This document shows positions 28,270 through 38,097 of a stretch of DNA of 64,000 nt, in pieces. Positions within the stretch are counted from its first letter, which is position 1; each line of letters begins with the position of its first letter. The notes below the pieces were generated by a model. The model had not been told where the DNA came from. It searched no databases and was given only the letters and a program-made list of their open reading frames with translations. The DNA comes from CAZUWH01 sp964624075 (GTDB taxonomy: Bacteria; Pseudomonadota; Alphaproteobacteria; Rhodospirillales; Rhodospirillaceae), in the NCBI GenBank assembly GCA_964624075.1, contig CAZUWH010000009.1, positions 1 to 64,000 of the forward strand, read 5' to 3'. The translations under genes were made by a program, and so were the position numbers.

Positions 28270-29091
28270 ATGTCACAACGTGCCGCGGCCGGAAAGAATT
28301 TTTCGTTTCGTCGAGTCGGTGCGATGGTCCTGCGCTACCTTTATCTCTGGCGTGCCTCCTGGGTCCGCATTGCCGAAATGATCTATTGGCCCACGGTGCA
28401 GATGATCTTGTGGGGCTTCACCAGCCAGTTTCTTCAGAATCATTCGAGCTGGCTGGCGCAAGGCGCAGGTATGCTGATCGGAGGTGTGCTGCTGTGGGAC
28501 GTCCTGTTCCGTAGCAATCTCGGGGTGTCCCTGTCGTTCATGGAAGAAATGTGGTCGCGCAATCTAGGCAATCTGTTCGTAACACCCTTGCGAGCCTATG
28601 AACTGATCGCTGCGCTCATGGTTATGAGTCTGCTGCGGACCCTGATTGGCCTGATGCCGGCGGTTTTGCTGGCCATCATATTCTATGCATTTAATCTTTT
28701 TGCCCTGGGGTTGCCGCTGATCGGGTTCTTCATCAACCTGTTGATCAGCGGCTGGAGTGTTGGGCTCGTCGTTTCGGCCCTGGTGTTGCGCTTCGGGCTC
28801 GGCGCTGAAAGTTTGGCCTGGGTTCTGGTCTTTGCCCTGGCGCCCTTGTCAGCCATTTACTACCCCGTTACGGTCCTGCCAGCGTGGTTGCAGCCGGCGG
28901 CCATGGTGCTACCCATGTCCCATATCTTCGAGGGTATGCGCCAGGTTCTGTTCGAGGGAACGCTGGACGTCGGGCACATGGTCTATGCGGCCGGTCTCAA
29001 CGTGGTTTATGCCGTGGTGGCCGTATTTTTTGCCTTGCGCATGTTTCACGCGGCACGCCGGCTTGGTCTGTTCCTGAACGTGGGGGAATGA
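28270..29091 (+). CDS. ABC-2 type transporter permease
   Basis: The 273-residue protein has six predicted hydrophobic segments and the ABC-2 family layout: an amphipathic start (LRYLYLWRASWVRIAEMIYWP), the LLWGFTSQF-like first segment, and the conserved VFALAPLSAIYYPVTVLPAWLQ followed by LPMSHIFEGMRQVLF. Its normal ATP-binding partner is not adjacent: a histidine kinase lies upstream and a dead fliJ downstream. It must pair with an ATPase elsewhere or be an orphan. The substrate is unknown. Confidence 0.9.
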   Translation: MSQRAAAGKNFSFRRVGAMVLRYLYLWRASWVRIAEMIYWPTVQMILWGFTSQFLQNHSSWLAQGAGMLIGGVLLWDVLFRSNLGVSLSFMEEMWSRNLGNLFVTPLRAYELIAALMVMSLLRTLIGLMPAVLLAIIFYAFNLFALGLPLIGFFINLLISGWSVGLVVSALVLRFGLGAESLAWVLVFALAPLSAIYYPVTVLPAWLQPAAMVLPMSHIFEGMRQVLFEGTLDVGHMVYAAGLNVVYAVVAVFFALRMFHAARRLGLFLNVGE

Positions 29092-29144
29092 TCGAGAACA
29101 CGGCGATCAGGCGCCCATCGGGGGCAGGAGCGGGATACGGTACA

Positions 29145-29571
29145 GTGCGCAAGGATTTGCAGACCCTGATCCGTCTTCACCGCCGCTAGATGAAAAACGG
29201 TGTGCCCCTGGGCAAATGCTGCGGCAGGAGGCCACCATCCTGATGGCAATCGGCCAGCTCGAGGCTGGAAATGTGTCGTGAGCAGCAGGTCGCGGCTCAC
29301 GATATAGCCGGAGCAGGTCTGTTCTATGGTTCCTACCACCTGGTATTCATGGAACGGTGGGCCGGGCTGGAACAGAACCTGGCTGGGGTGCGTGCGCTTA
29401 TTGCGCAGGCGCAGGAGGAACTGGCCGAGGTTTTCCACGCCTTGAAAATCCGCGAAATCACTCAGGCCAACCATGACTTGACGCCCTCCGGCAGGAGGCG
29501 GAACGCAGGGAAACGGCCGTTCTCGATGAAATCGGACTCACGCTCTACCCCCCACAAAGGGGAGGAAAATC
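29145..29571 (+). pseudogene. fliJ: flagellar export protein FliJ, decayed
   Basis: GTG 29145 opens DLQTLIRLHRR, the usual N-terminus of alphaproteobacterial FliJ, then a TAG at 29188 stops it. A shifted frame gives MLRQEATILMAIGQLEAGN. Another gives QQVAAHDIAGAGLFYGSYHL, LAGVRALIAQAQEELAEVFH and IREITQANHDL. A last one gives RQEAERRETAVLDEIGLTLY. All of these line up in FliJ order. FliJ is the general chaperone of flagellar export and needs FliI, which is not in this window. It has one stop and at least three shifts. Confidence 0.82.
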
Positions 29572-29664
29572 CGTGATACCAAGGGTAGCCCGTCGAGGTT
29601 TGTTGGCTCCGGTTCTTGTGCGCTTTGATCACGACGAGTCAGAACACACAAGTATTACTGATTG

Positions 29665-30285
29665 TTACTGATCTGTTGCAGAGATCAACCATGAATCGAG
29701 CATGGCACGTGCGACCGGCAAGGCATGGTCGAAATCGGCCATGCTGGCTGAAAAGATCCAGATATGTACAACCGTTCCGCTACGGCGTGGCACAGCTACA
29801 ACCCATTGGCGCAACCGTTCCACCTTGCCATCGAACGTGGCTGTTACCTGGGTGCCTTCCAGAAAGACACCGTTTTTTTTGTAGGGAAACGGCAGAGGTG
29901 ATTCAACCTGCTGCGTTGCAGCGCGTACCTTAACTTCTTGCACATACTGGCTGGCAATGGCTGCCGCGCCGTGCCGGGGCTCGCCCGGTCGCGGCGACAG
30001 ACGATTGTCAAGACTGACAGTGACAAAGGCGTGCGCCGTTTCCGGTTTTCCCCCGAACACGACGGCATAGCCGTGGGAACGCGTCACCGTCCAGTCGGCA
30101 GGGTAGCAGATGGTGTAACCGAAACCGGGCTCGGCAAAAACCTTGTCCAGGGCGGGCGAAATCATTTGCGATTCTGCCGCAGGGAGACAATCAGTACTTC
30201 GGGCGGTAGCCGACACGATGGTCATTCCCACGCCCGTCATGACCAGCAGAAGAACAACTACACATTGTCGTTGTCGTATCAGCAT
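29665..30285 (-). CDS. secreted protein of unknown function
   Basis: The 206-residue product starts with a signal peptide (CVVVLLLVMTGVGMTIVSATA) and is probably periplasmic. The mature part has GFGYTICYPADWTVTRSHGY, an arrangement seen in PsbP/DUF1795-like proteins, plus DGKVERLRQWVVAVPRRSG and FDHALPVARAMLDSW near the end. The family assignment is tentative and no activity can be given. It is divergent from purB. Confidence 0.65.
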   Translation of the reverse strand: MLIRQRQCVVVLLLVMTGVGMTIVSATARSTDCLPAAESQMISPALDKVFAEPGFGYTICYPADWTVTRSHGYAVVFGGKPETAHAFVTVSLDNRLSPRPGEPRHGAAAIASQYVQEVKVRAATQQVESPLPFPYKKNGVFLEGTQVTATFDGKVERLRQWVVAVPRRSGTVVHIWIFSASMADFDHALPVARAMLDSWLISATDQ

Positions 30286-30385
30286 GGAGTCTTTCCTTGA
30301 CAGAAACGGATGGATCGGGACACTTCCAGGAAACGCCGCTGCGTTGTTCCTGTAAAACGAGGCGGGTTGGGGACAAGGAGGGAGA

Positions 30386-31702
30386 ATGATACCCCGTTAT
30401 ACACGGCCCGCGATGGCTAAAATCTGGGAAGATGCCAACAAGTTCCGGATCTGGTTTCTGATTGAGGCCCATGCCTGTGATGCCCTGGCGCAACGGGGCA
30501 TCATTCCCGCAGAGGCTGCACAGAAAGTGTGGGCGCGGGGAGACAGGCCCTATACGGCAGAACGGGTGGCGCGCATTGCGGCCATCGAACAAGAAACCTG
30601 CCACGATGTCATCGCCTTTCTGACCGAACTTGCGGAAAACGTGGGACCGGAAGCCCGTTTCGTTCACCAGGGCATGACATCCTCTGATGTGCTTGATACG
30701 TGCTATGCCGTCCAGTGCACGCAGGCTGCGGACCTTTTGCTGGAAGACATCGACAGGGTGCTGCTCACCTGCCGACAGCGGGCCCTGGAGCACAAGGCAA
30801 CCGTGTGCATGGGACGCAGCCATGGCATCCATGCCGAGCCGATCACACTCGGCCTGAAGTTCGCCGGCTTTTATGCTGAGTTCGCCCGCAACCGCGAACG
30901 GCTGCAACGGGCACGGGAAGAGATTGCCACGTGCGCCATCTCTGGCGCGGTCGGCACTTTTGCCCATATCGATCCTTTTGTCGAGCAATACGTGGCTGAA
31001 AAACTCAGTCTGAAAGCCGAGCCGGTTTCCACACAAGTCATCCCGCGTGATCGTCATGCAATGTTTTTTGCGACACTTGCGGTGATCGCAAGTTCCATCG
31101 AACGGCTGGCCATTGAAATCCGCCATCTTCAGCGCACCGAAGTCCGCGAGGTGGAGGAATATTTCGCCCTGGGCCAGAAGGGGTCCTCCGCTATGCCCCA
31201 CAAGCGCAACCCCATTCAGACCGAAAGCCTGACCGGCCTCGCCCGTCTGGTCCGCGGCATGGTGATTCCGGCGCTGGAGAACGTGGCCCTGTGGCATGAA
31301 CGCGATATCTCCCACTCGTCGGTGGAACGAGTCATTGGCCCGGATGCGACCATCGTGCTGGATTTCGCCTTCGACCGTCTGGCCACTGTGGTGGATAAGC
31401 TGCTGATCTACCCTGAGGCCATGGCCCGCAACCTCGGCCAGCTTGGCGGTCTGGTTCATTCGCAGCAGGTTCTGCTGGCCTTGACCCAGGCCGGCATGAG
31501 TCGCGAGGATGCCTACCATCTGGTGCAGCGCAACGCCATGGCCGTATGGGCCGGGGAACCTAGTTTCCTCGACCTCTTGAAAAAAGACCCGGAGGTGAGA
31601 AGACATTTATCTGAAAGGGAGCTTGAGTCCCTATTCGACCTGTCGATCCATACCCGTCATGCCGAGACGATTCTGGAACGGGCTCTCGGAGCGTGGTCAT
31701 GA
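30386..31702 (+). CDS. purB: adenylosuccinate lyase
   Basis: PurB cleaves SAICAR and adenylosuccinate in purine synthesis, releasing fumarate. The 438-residue protein has FVHQGMTSSDVLDTCYA, the catalytic His region MGRSHGIHAEPIT, and the superfamily signature GSSAMPHKRNPIQTE at about 270-284. A GGAGG ribosome-binding site precedes ATG 30386. It is full length and intact. Confidence 0.98.
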   Translation: MIPRYTRPAMAKIWEDANKFRIWFLIEAHACDALAQRGIIPAEAAQKVWARGDRPYTAERVARIAAIEQETCHDVIAFLTELAENVGPEARFVHQGMTSSDVLDTCYAVQCTQAADLLLEDIDRVLLTCRQRALEHKATVCMGRSHGIHAEPITLGLKFAGFYAEFARNRERLQRAREEIATCAISGAVGTFAHIDPFVEQYVAEKLSLKAEPVSTQVIPRDRHAMFFATLAVIASSIERLAIEIRHLQRTEVREVEEYFALGQKGSSAMPHKRNPIQTESLTGLARLVRGMVIPALENVALWHERDISHSSVERVIGPDATIVLDFAFDRLATVVDKLLIYPEAMARNLGQLGGLVHSQQVLLALTQAGMSREDAYHLVQRNAMAVWAGEPSFLDLLKKDPEVRRHLSERELESLFDLSIHTRHAETILERALGAWS

Positions 31703-31839
31703 CAGGCTGGCCAGTTTCCTCACGGCCTGCGGGCGATTGTTTTCCCGGTTCTGAATCGGCGTTACGGCTGGCGGTCTGAAGTGTCCGGATACCCCGTGTC
31801 CGGGGATGGTGGTCAAGATCGTCTGGAGACCTTGTCGGC

Positions 31840-32808
31840 ATGCCCAAGCTTCTCTACCTGGATTTCGAGCAACCAATCGCCGAACTTGAAGGCAAGATTG
31901 AGGAGTTGCGGCACCTGAGCGGCGAGGACGCAAGTGGTGTCAATATCACCGAGGAAGTGGGACGCCTGCGGTCAAAGGCGGAGAAGCATCTCCGCGCTCT
32001 CTACAGTCGTCTTACACCCTGGCAGCGAACGCAGGTTGCCCGCCACCCCGAACGGCCGCATTGCATGGACTACATCGCCGGATTGATCGAGGATTTCACG
32101 CCCCTGGCAGGGGATCGCGTTCTTGGCGAAGATGCTGCCATTGTCGGCGGTCTGGGGCGATTCCGTGGCCAGTCGGTCGTGATCCTGGGACAGGAAAAAG
32201 GTCGTGATACGGAATCACGCGTGCACCACACTTTCGGTATGCCGCGGCCAGAAGGCTATCGTAAGGCCGCGCGACTGATGCGTCTTGCCGATCACTTCCG
32301 GTTACCAGTCCTCACCCTGGTCGATACCGCCGGAGCCTATCCCGATATCGAGGCCGAGGCCCACGGCCAAGCGCAGGCGATCGCCTGCTGTCTTGAAACA
32401 TGTCTCGACATCCGTGTGCCTCTGGTTAGTGCCATCATTGGCGAAGGAGGCTCAGGAGGGGCGCTTGCCATCGCCGCCGCGAACGCCGTCCTGATGCTGG
32501 AAAATGCTGTCTATTCGGTCATTTCCCCGGAAGGATGTGCGGCCGCCCTGTGGCGGTCAGGAGATCAGACCCAGGCGGCAGCAGAAGCGTTGAGGGTGAC
32601 CGCACAGGACCTGTTCCGTCTTGGTGTTGTAGACAATATTGTGTCAGAACCGCTGGGAGGCGCACACCGCAATCCTCTTGAGGCCATCACCAACGTGGGC
32701 ACAGCGATTGCGAATACTCTCCGCGAGCTGATGGCACTGGAAGGAGGGATCTTGCGGGCGCGTCGCCGCGGGAAATTCCTGGCCATAGGCCGAGGGGTAC
32801 TGGAGTGA
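31840..32808 (+). CDS. accA: acetyl-CoA carboxylase carboxyltransferase subunit alpha
   Basis: AccA with AccD transfers the carboxyl group from biotin to acetyl-CoA, the first step of fatty-acid synthesis. The 322-residue protein has LDFEQPIAELEGKIEELR at the start, HHTFGMPRPEGYRKAARLM, TLVDTAGAYPDIEAEAHGQA, and IIGEGGSGGALAIAAANAV, all typical. accD is not in the window. It appears intact. Confidence 0.97.
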   Translation: MPKLLYLDFEQPIAELEGKIEELRHLSGEDASGVNITEEVGRLRSKAEKHLRALYSRLTPWQRTQVARHPERPHCMDYIAGLIEDFTPLAGDRVLGEDAAIVGGLGRFRGQSVVILGQEKGRDTESRVHHTFGMPRPEGYRKAARLMRLADHFRLPVLTLVDTAGAYPDIEAEAHGQAQAIACCLETCLDIRVPLVSAIIGEGGSGGALAIAAANAVLMLENAVYSVISPEGCAAALWRSGDQTQAAAEALRVTAQDLFRLGVVDNIVSEPLGGAHRNPLEAITNVGTAIANTLRELMALEGGILRARRRGKFLAIGRGVLE

Positions 32809-32962
32809 CGTCCGGATTTGAGCAGGCATAGGGTACAGCGTGAAGGAGCGGCACAGGGCTGGCTGCCGGGACGGTCCTTCAGGCGGCAGTCTTTTGGTCG
32901 ATGGGGAAGGGCTTGTTCGGAGACGTCCCCGGGCAGTTGCGATGAGGGAAGGAGAGTTGACC

Positions 32963-33640
32963 ATGGGGGAGACGATCAGACTTGCGGCGCGTGACGAACA
33001 TCTTTTCGATGCCTACGTAGCCTGGCCAGTCGGAACGCCGCGTGGCGGCTTGGTGGTGATGCAGGAGGTTTTCGGCGTGAACGGGCACATTCGCGCCATT
33101 GCTGACCGCTTCGCGAGTGAAGAGGGCTACGTAGCCATTGCGCCGGCTGTTTTCGACCGCCTGGAACGGGGAGTCTCTTTCGGCTATGGAGAAGACGATT
33201 TGGCCCATGGTCGGGCACTCCGTCTTGCTCTGGGGTGGGAGAGGCCATTCCTTGATATCGAGGCCGCCCGCGTGCATGTTGCCGCTGAGGGAGGCGTGCG
33301 CAAAGTGGGGATGGTCGGTTTTTGCTGGGGGGGCTCACTCGCCTGGCTGGCAGCGTGTCGCCTGCCGTTCCAGGCGGCGGTCTGCTATTACGGCGGACAG
33401 ATTGCCCAGTTTCTTGACGAGCACCCTTTCTGTCCGGTGATGATGCACTTTGGACGTCACGACTCCATTATCCCTCCCCTTGACTGGCAGGCCATCATGG
33501 CCGCCCATCCGGAAGTGGCCTGTCACCTTTACGAGGCCGGGCATGGCTTCAACTGTGACAAGCGGGCCGATTCCCGGCCTAACTGCGCAGCGGAGGCCTG
33601 GTCACGGACCGTGGCCTTTCTAGCGGGCCACCTGACCTGA
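32963..33640 (+). CDS. dienelactone hydrolase family protein
   Basis: This 225-residue alpha/beta hydrolase has the dienelactone hydrolase triad: Cys in VGFCWGGSLAW, Asp in MHFGRHDSIIP and His in YEAGHGFNCD, plus the MQEVFGVNGHIRAIADRFA segment. Family members hydrolyse dienelactones or act as general carboxyl esterases; no aromatic-degradation genes surround it. I chose ATG 32963, after GGAGAG, over a frame that opens 41 codons earlier. Confidence 0.92.
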   Translation: MGETIRLAARDEHLFDAYVAWPVGTPRGGLVVMQEVFGVNGHIRAIADRFASEEGYVAIAPAVFDRLERGVSFGYGEDDLAHGRALRLALGWERPFLDIEAARVHVAAEGGVRKVGMVGFCWGGSLAWLAACRLPFQAAVCYYGGQIAQFLDEHPFCPVMMHFGRHDSIIPPLDWQAIMAAHPEVACHLYEAGHGFNCDKRADSRPNCAAEAWSRTVAFLAGHLT

Positions 33641-33777
33641 ATGGCACCTGGCGGGGTGAAGAAGGCAAGAAACACGAAGGTGTAAAAGAGCTAGAGATTC
33701 CCCGCTCATCCCGGCAATCCTTTCGTTTTTCGTTTGTTCTGGAATGCTGTTCTCCGTCTGTCTTGGACGATCACCCC

Positions 33778-35208
33778 ATGAAACGCGCCTCTTCCACCTT
33801 CGTCTGTCAGTCCTGCGGGGCCCTGCATACCCGGTGGACCGGTCGCTGCGAATCCTGTGGAAGCTGGAACAGCATCATCGAGGAAGTGAAGGCTGCCGTT
33901 CTCCCCAAGGGGCTCGATCCGGCCAAGGGGGGGCGGGCGGTCGTGTTCGCCGGGCTGGGGGAGGCCAGTGCGGGGCCATCACGCCTGCTCACCGGCATTG
34001 GTGAGCTGGATCGGGTATGCGGTGGAGGGCTGGTGGCCGGCTCGGTCCTTCTGGTGGGGGGTGATCCCGGCATCGGCAAGTCTACCCTGTTATTGCAGGC
34101 GTGTGCCGCCCTGTCGGGACCATCGGAGGGAAAGACAACGCCTGCTCCTCCGGTCCGCGCCATCTATATTTCCGGCGAGGAGGCAGTGGATCAGGTCCGG
34201 CTGCGGGCTGTCCGTCTGGGGCTTATACAAGCAAAAGTTAATCTAGCCGCAGCCACCAGCGTTCGGGATATTCTTACCACCCTGGACGGTCCCGGACTCA
34301 TCGCTCCCACTGTGCTGGTGATCGATTCCATCCAGACCATGTTCGTCGATACCCTGGATTCGGCACCTGGAACGGTGGCCCAGGTCAGGGCGACCGGGCA
34401 CGAACTGATTCGCCTGGCCAAGCGGCGAGGACTGGTGCTATTCCTGGTCGGGCACGTCACTAAAGAGGGAATGATCGCAGGCCCCCGAGTGCTGGAGCAC
34501 ATGGTGGACACGGTGCTGTATTTCGAAGGCGAGCGTGGCCATCCCTTCCGCATTCTGCGGGCTGTGAAGAACCGGTTCGGCCCCACCGACGAGATCGGAG
34601 TGTTCGAGATGACCGGTGGGGGCTTGGTGGAGGTCGTCAACCCCTCGGCGCTGTTTCTAGCCGAACGGCGTGGCAACGTGTCGGGAAGTTGCGTCTTTGC
34701 CGGCATCGAAGGGACCCGGCCCATGCTGGTGGAAATCCAGGCTCTGGTTGGACCGGCGGGGTTGGGCACACCCCGCCGGGCCGTGGTCGGCTGGGACGGG
34801 AACCGGCTGGCCATGGTTCTTGCTGTTCTTGATGCCCGTTGCGGTCTTGCCTTAGGAACGAGAGACGTCTATCTGAACGTCGCTGGTGGTTTGCGTATCA
34901 CCGAACCGGCGGCGGATCTTGCCGTCGCTATGGCCCTGGCATCGGCAGCCACCGGTATCCCGGTTGCATCGGACATGGTGGTGTTCGGTGAAATCGGCCT
35001 GTCGGGCGAGGTGCGTGCCGTCGCCCAGGGAGAAGCACGATTGAAGGAAACAGCCAAGCTCGGGTTCACGCAGGCCATGATTCCGCAACACGCCCGTTCC
35101 TCTGAACGGTTGCGTCGTGGGGAGATGGCCGCTAGTCTCGCGATTCACGAGATCGGTCACATTCAAGTAATGGTTGATTCTCTCCGGCGGAGGGAGGAGG
35201 GCAGATGA
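33778..35208 (+). CDS. radA: DNA repair protein RadA
   Basis: RadA is a RecA-like helicase that assists branch migration during recombination. The 476-residue protein has an N-terminal zinc finger (CQSCG and CESCG) and Walker A in GGDPGIGKSTLLLQA. The RadA-specific KNRFGPTDEIGVFEM motif and a Lon-protease-like C-terminal domain follow. ATG 33778 is used rather than TTG 33763. Its stop overlaps the start of cvpA by four bases. RadA is intact although RecN is lost. Confidence 0.97.
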   Translation: MKRASSTFVCQSCGALHTRWTGRCESCGSWNSIIEEVKAAVLPKGLDPAKGGRAVVFAGLGEASAGPSRLLTGIGELDRVCGGGLVAGSVLLVGGDPGIGKSTLLLQACAALSGPSEGKTTPAPPVRAIYISGEEAVDQVRLRAVRLGLIQAKVNLAAATSVRDILTTLDGPGLIAPTVLVIDSIQTMFVDTLDSAPGTVAQVRATGHELIRLAKRRGLVLFLVGHVTKEGMIAGPRVLEHMVDTVLYFEGERGHPFRILRAVKNRFGPTDEIGVFEMTGGGLVEVVNPSALFLAERRGNVSGSCVFAGIEGTRPMLVEIQALVGPAGLGTPRRAVVGWDGNRLAMVLAVLDARCGLALGTRDVYLNVAGGLRITEPAADLAVAMALASAATGIPVASDMVVFGEIGLSGEVRAVAQGEARLKETAKLGFTQAMIPQHARSSERLRRGEMAASLAIHEIGHIQVMVDSLRRREEGR

Positions 35209-35828
35209 GCGGCCAGGTGGTGACCGCAGGGGACATCGTGGTGGGCCTCGTGATGCTGTTATCGGGGCTGATCGGTTTCATGCGTGGCTTCGTTCATGAA
35301 ATCCTTGGCATCGCCGCCTGGGGGGGGGCGGTTTTTGCCGCCCTGTACGGGCTCGTATGGGCAAGACCGTTTGCCCGTGATCTGATCCCGCTGACATGGG
35401 CTGCCGATGCGGCCGCCGTCGTGGTCATCTTTCTAGTCACACTGCTGGTCTTGTCGATGCTGTTCCGTGCCGTTGCGCACATGCTGCGGACGAGCCTGTT
35501 CAGCTCCCTGGACTGCTCCCTGGGCTTTCTTTTTGGTCTGGCCAGGGGTGCGCTGGTGGTTTCCCTTGCCTATCTTCTGGTAGAGTCGCTGATGCAGCCA
35601 ACTGATCACCCGTCATGGTTGCGGGGAGCGCGAAGCCTGTTCCTGATGCAACACGGTGCCGCCCTGATCCGTGCCGTGGTGCCGGATGAGTTGTCTGGCA
35701 AGGCAAGGAGTACTACCGCCGCGGCGGTGGAACGAGTTCGTCAGATGAAGGAAGCCGAGAAAACCTACCAGCAGCTCTCCAACCCGCTTCCGGTCCGTCG
35801 TGCGCCGGATGGGCAGCCCCTCCCATGA
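35205..35828 (+). CDS. cvpA: CvpA family membrane protein
   Basis: CvpA-family proteins are inner-membrane proteins linked to colicin V production and envelope integrity. The 207-residue product has about four membrane segments (DIVVGLVMLLSGLIGFMRGF, AAVVVIFLVTLLVLSMLF and others) and a C-terminal cytosolic helix. A nine-G run at 35320-35328 is in frame. It sits between radA (four-base overlap) and purF, a widespread arrangement. Confidence 0.93.
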   Translation: MSGQVVTAGDIVVGLVMLLSGLIGFMRGFVHEILGIAAWGGAVFAALYGLVWARPFARDLIPLTWAADAAAVVVIFLVTLLVLSMLFRAVAHMLRTSLFSSLDCSLGFLFGLARGALVVSLAYLLVESLMQPTDHPSWLRGARSLFLMQHGAALIRAVVPDELSGKARSTTAAAVERVRQMKEAEKTYQQLSNPLPVRRAPDGQPLP

Positions 35829-35846
35829 CGCCTGACAGGAATACCG

Positions 35847-37316
35847 ATGTCTTCGATCACAACCGACCCTTTCGATGCCGACCATCTGCATGAGGCGTGC
35901 GGGGTATTCGGCATCTTTTCCGATCCCGACGCAGCCGCTCACACAGGTCTTGGCTTGCACGCCTTGCAGCACCGGGGTCAGGAGTCGGCGGGGATCGTGA
36001 GCTGCCATGGCGAACAGTTCTATTCCCATCGCGGCATTGGGCATGTATCGGAAAACTTCAACGAAGAAGTGATCGGCCGTCTGCCGGGCGACAGGGCCAT
36101 CGGTCATGTCCGTTACGCAACATCGGGAGAGACCGTTCTGCGCAATGTCCAGCCTCTGTTCGCCGATTTCGAATTCGGTGGATTGGCCATCGTCCACAAC
36201 GGCAACCTGACCAATGCCATGACTCTGCACCGGGCCCTGGTACGGCGTGGCTGCCTGTTCCAGTCCACGACCGACACCGAGGTGATTGTCCATCTGATCG
36301 CCATCAGCCAGTATTCCACTGTCGAGGACAGGATCATCGATGCGCTTCGCCAAGTGGAAGGAGCCTATTCCCTAGTCGCTCTGATCCGCAATGCCTTGAT
36401 CGGCGTGCGTGATCCTTCAGGGATTCGGCCTTTGGTACTGGGGAAGCTCGACAAGGCTTACATCCTGACCTCGGAGACCTGTGCGCTTGATATCATCGGG
36501 GCAGAATTCGTTCGCGATATCGATCCCGGTGAGCTGGTGGTGGTCGATGGGCGTGGCGTGCGTTCCATCAAGCCGTTTCCCCATAAACCGCGACAGTTCT
36601 GCATTTTCGAATACATCTATTTTGCGCGACCCGATTCGATCATGGAGGGCTTGAGCATCTACGATGTCCGCAAGCGGATCGGCGTCGAACTAGCCCGGGA
36701 AAGCTGTGTTCCCGCCGATGTGGTGGTTGCGGTGCCTGATTCCGGCGTGCCGGCTGCCATGGGCTATGCGAGCGAATCCGGTATTCCGTTCGAATATGGG
36801 ATCATCCGCAACCATTATGTCGGCCGCACGTTTATCCAGCCCACCGACCGCACCCGCCATCTGGGGGTAAAGCGTAAGCATAATCCAAACAAGGCCGTGC
36901 TGCAGGGTAAACGCGTTGTGTTGGTAGATGATTCTATCGTTCGTGGTACGACTTCGATGAAGATCGTGGACATGGTGCGCCAGGCAGGCGCGGTAGAGGT
37001 TCACATGCGCATTTCCTCGCCACCGACGGCGCACCCCTGTTTCTTTGGCATCGACACGCCTGAACGCGAAAAACTTCTAGCGGCCCGTCATAACGTCAAG
37101 GAAATGACGGTCGTGCTGGGAGTCGATTCGCTTGCTTTCATTTCCCTGGATGGTCTGTACCGGGCCATGGGTGAGAAGGGCCGCCATGACGCGCAGCCCC
37201 AGTTCTGTGATGCTTGTTTCACCGGCAGCTACCCAAGTCCTCTCACCGATCAGCAGGAAATGAATACGTCAACGCCCTTGTCGTTGCTGGCCGAAGAGAG
37301 ACTATTACCCCGATGA
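35847..37316 (+). CDS. purF: amidophosphoribosyltransferase
   Basis: PurF makes 5-phosphoribosylamine from PRPP and glutamine, the first step of purine synthesis. The 489-residue product has a short propeptide before the nucleophile Cys in EACGVFGIFSDP, GLHALQHRGQESAGIV, and the PRPP loop in VVLVDDSIVRGTTSMKI. Its TGA overlaps the ATG of the next gene (ATGA), so the SDR gene is probably co-translated. Confidence 0.98.
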   Translation: MSSITTDPFDADHLHEACGVFGIFSDPDAAAHTGLGLHALQHRGQESAGIVSCHGEQFYSHRGIGHVSENFNEEVIGRLPGDRAIGHVRYATSGETVLRNVQPLFADFEFGGLAIVHNGNLTNAMTLHRALVRRGCLFQSTTDTEVIVHLIAISQYSTVEDRIIDALRQVEGAYSLVALIRNALIGVRDPSGIRPLVLGKLDKAYILTSETCALDIIGAEFVRDIDPGELVVVDGRGVRSIKPFPHKPRQFCIFEYIYFARPDSIMEGLSIYDVRKRIGVELARESCVPADVVVAVPDSGVPAAMGYASESGIPFEYGIIRNHYVGRTFIQPTDRTRHLGVKRKHNPNKAVLQGKRVVLVDDSIVRGTTSMKIVDMVRQAGAVEVHMRISSPPTAHPCFFGIDTPEREKLLAARHNVKEMTVVLGVDSLAFISLDGLYRAMGEKGRHDAQPQFCDACFTGSYPSPLTDQQEMNTSTPLSLLAEERLLPR

Positions 37317-38047
37317 AGACCTGGACCGGCCGCCTGGAAGGACGCATCGCCCTTGTCACCGGTGCCTCGCGTGGCATCGGCCGGGCTGTTGCCTGCCGTT
37401 TTGCTGCCGAAGGTGCAACCGTGATCGCCGTGGCCCGCACGGTTGGTGCCCTGGAGGAACTGGACGATGAAATTCGCGCCCTGGGCCGGGATAATCACGC
37501 CGTGCTTGCGCCCCAGGATCTGGCTGAACATGCCAGAATCGATGAAATGGCACTTGCCGTCTATCACCGTTTTGGCCGGCTGGACGTGCTGGTTGGCAAC
37601 GCGGCGACGCTGGGTCCCTTGAGTCCCATGCAACACGTCGCGCCACAGGACTGGAATCAGGTGATGGCGGTCAACGTGACGGCCAACTTCCATCTGATTC
37701 GCAGTTTCGATCCGCTATTGCGCCAGTCAGACGCCGGGCGGGCTGTCTTTGTGACCTCTGGTGTGGCCACCGACGTATTTCCCTACTGGGGAGTCTATGC
37801 AACCTCGAAGGCAGCCCTCGAAATGATGGTCAAGGTCTACGCTGGCGAGGTGACCAAAACCCGCATTCGCGTTAATCTTCTTGATCCGGGGATCGTCCGC
37901 ACGCGCATGCGCGTGCAGGCTTTTCCTGGCGAAGACCCGAGTCGTTTGCCGCCACCGGAAAGCGTGACCGGCGCATTCGTCGAACTTGCGAGTCCTGAAT
38001 GTCGCCACCATGGTCAGATCGTGCGGGCCTATGGCCAGTGTGACTAA
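37313..38047 (+). CDS. SDR family NAD(P)-dependent oxidoreductase
   Basis: The 244-residue short-chain dehydrogenase has the cofactor motif TGASRGIGRAVA at about 16-27, the NNAG-like VGNAATLGPL, Ser in VFVTSGVATD, and the catalytic Tyr/Lys in YATSKAALEMMVK. The substrate cannot be told. A similar gene follows purF in several alphaproteobacteria. ATG 37313 overlaps the purF stop. Confidence 0.92.
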   Translation: MKTWTGRLEGRIALVTGASRGIGRAVACRFAAEGATVIAVARTVGALEELDDEIRALGRDNHAVLAPQDLAEHARIDEMALAVYHRFGRLDVLVGNAATLGPLSPMQHVAPQDWNQVMAVNVTANFHLIRSFDPLLRQSDAGRAVFVTSGVATDVFPYWGVYATSKAALEMMVKVYAGEVTKTRIRVNLLDPGIVRTRMRVQAFPGEDPSRLPPPESVTGAFVELASPECRHHGQIVRAYGQCD

Positions 38048-38097
38048 GAGCACGTCTGGAAACATAACGAGTGTCTTCAATGCGTTAAAAAAACCGC

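Noticed and set aside
17652..29190. Recoding of TAG as an amino acid (TAG in the cNMP gene and in fliJ)
   Set aside because: The same genes also carry frameshifts, and TAG ends normal genes, so decay explains it better.
30191..31606. A 471-codon minus-strand frame
   Set aside because: It is antisense to purB; no protein-like features.
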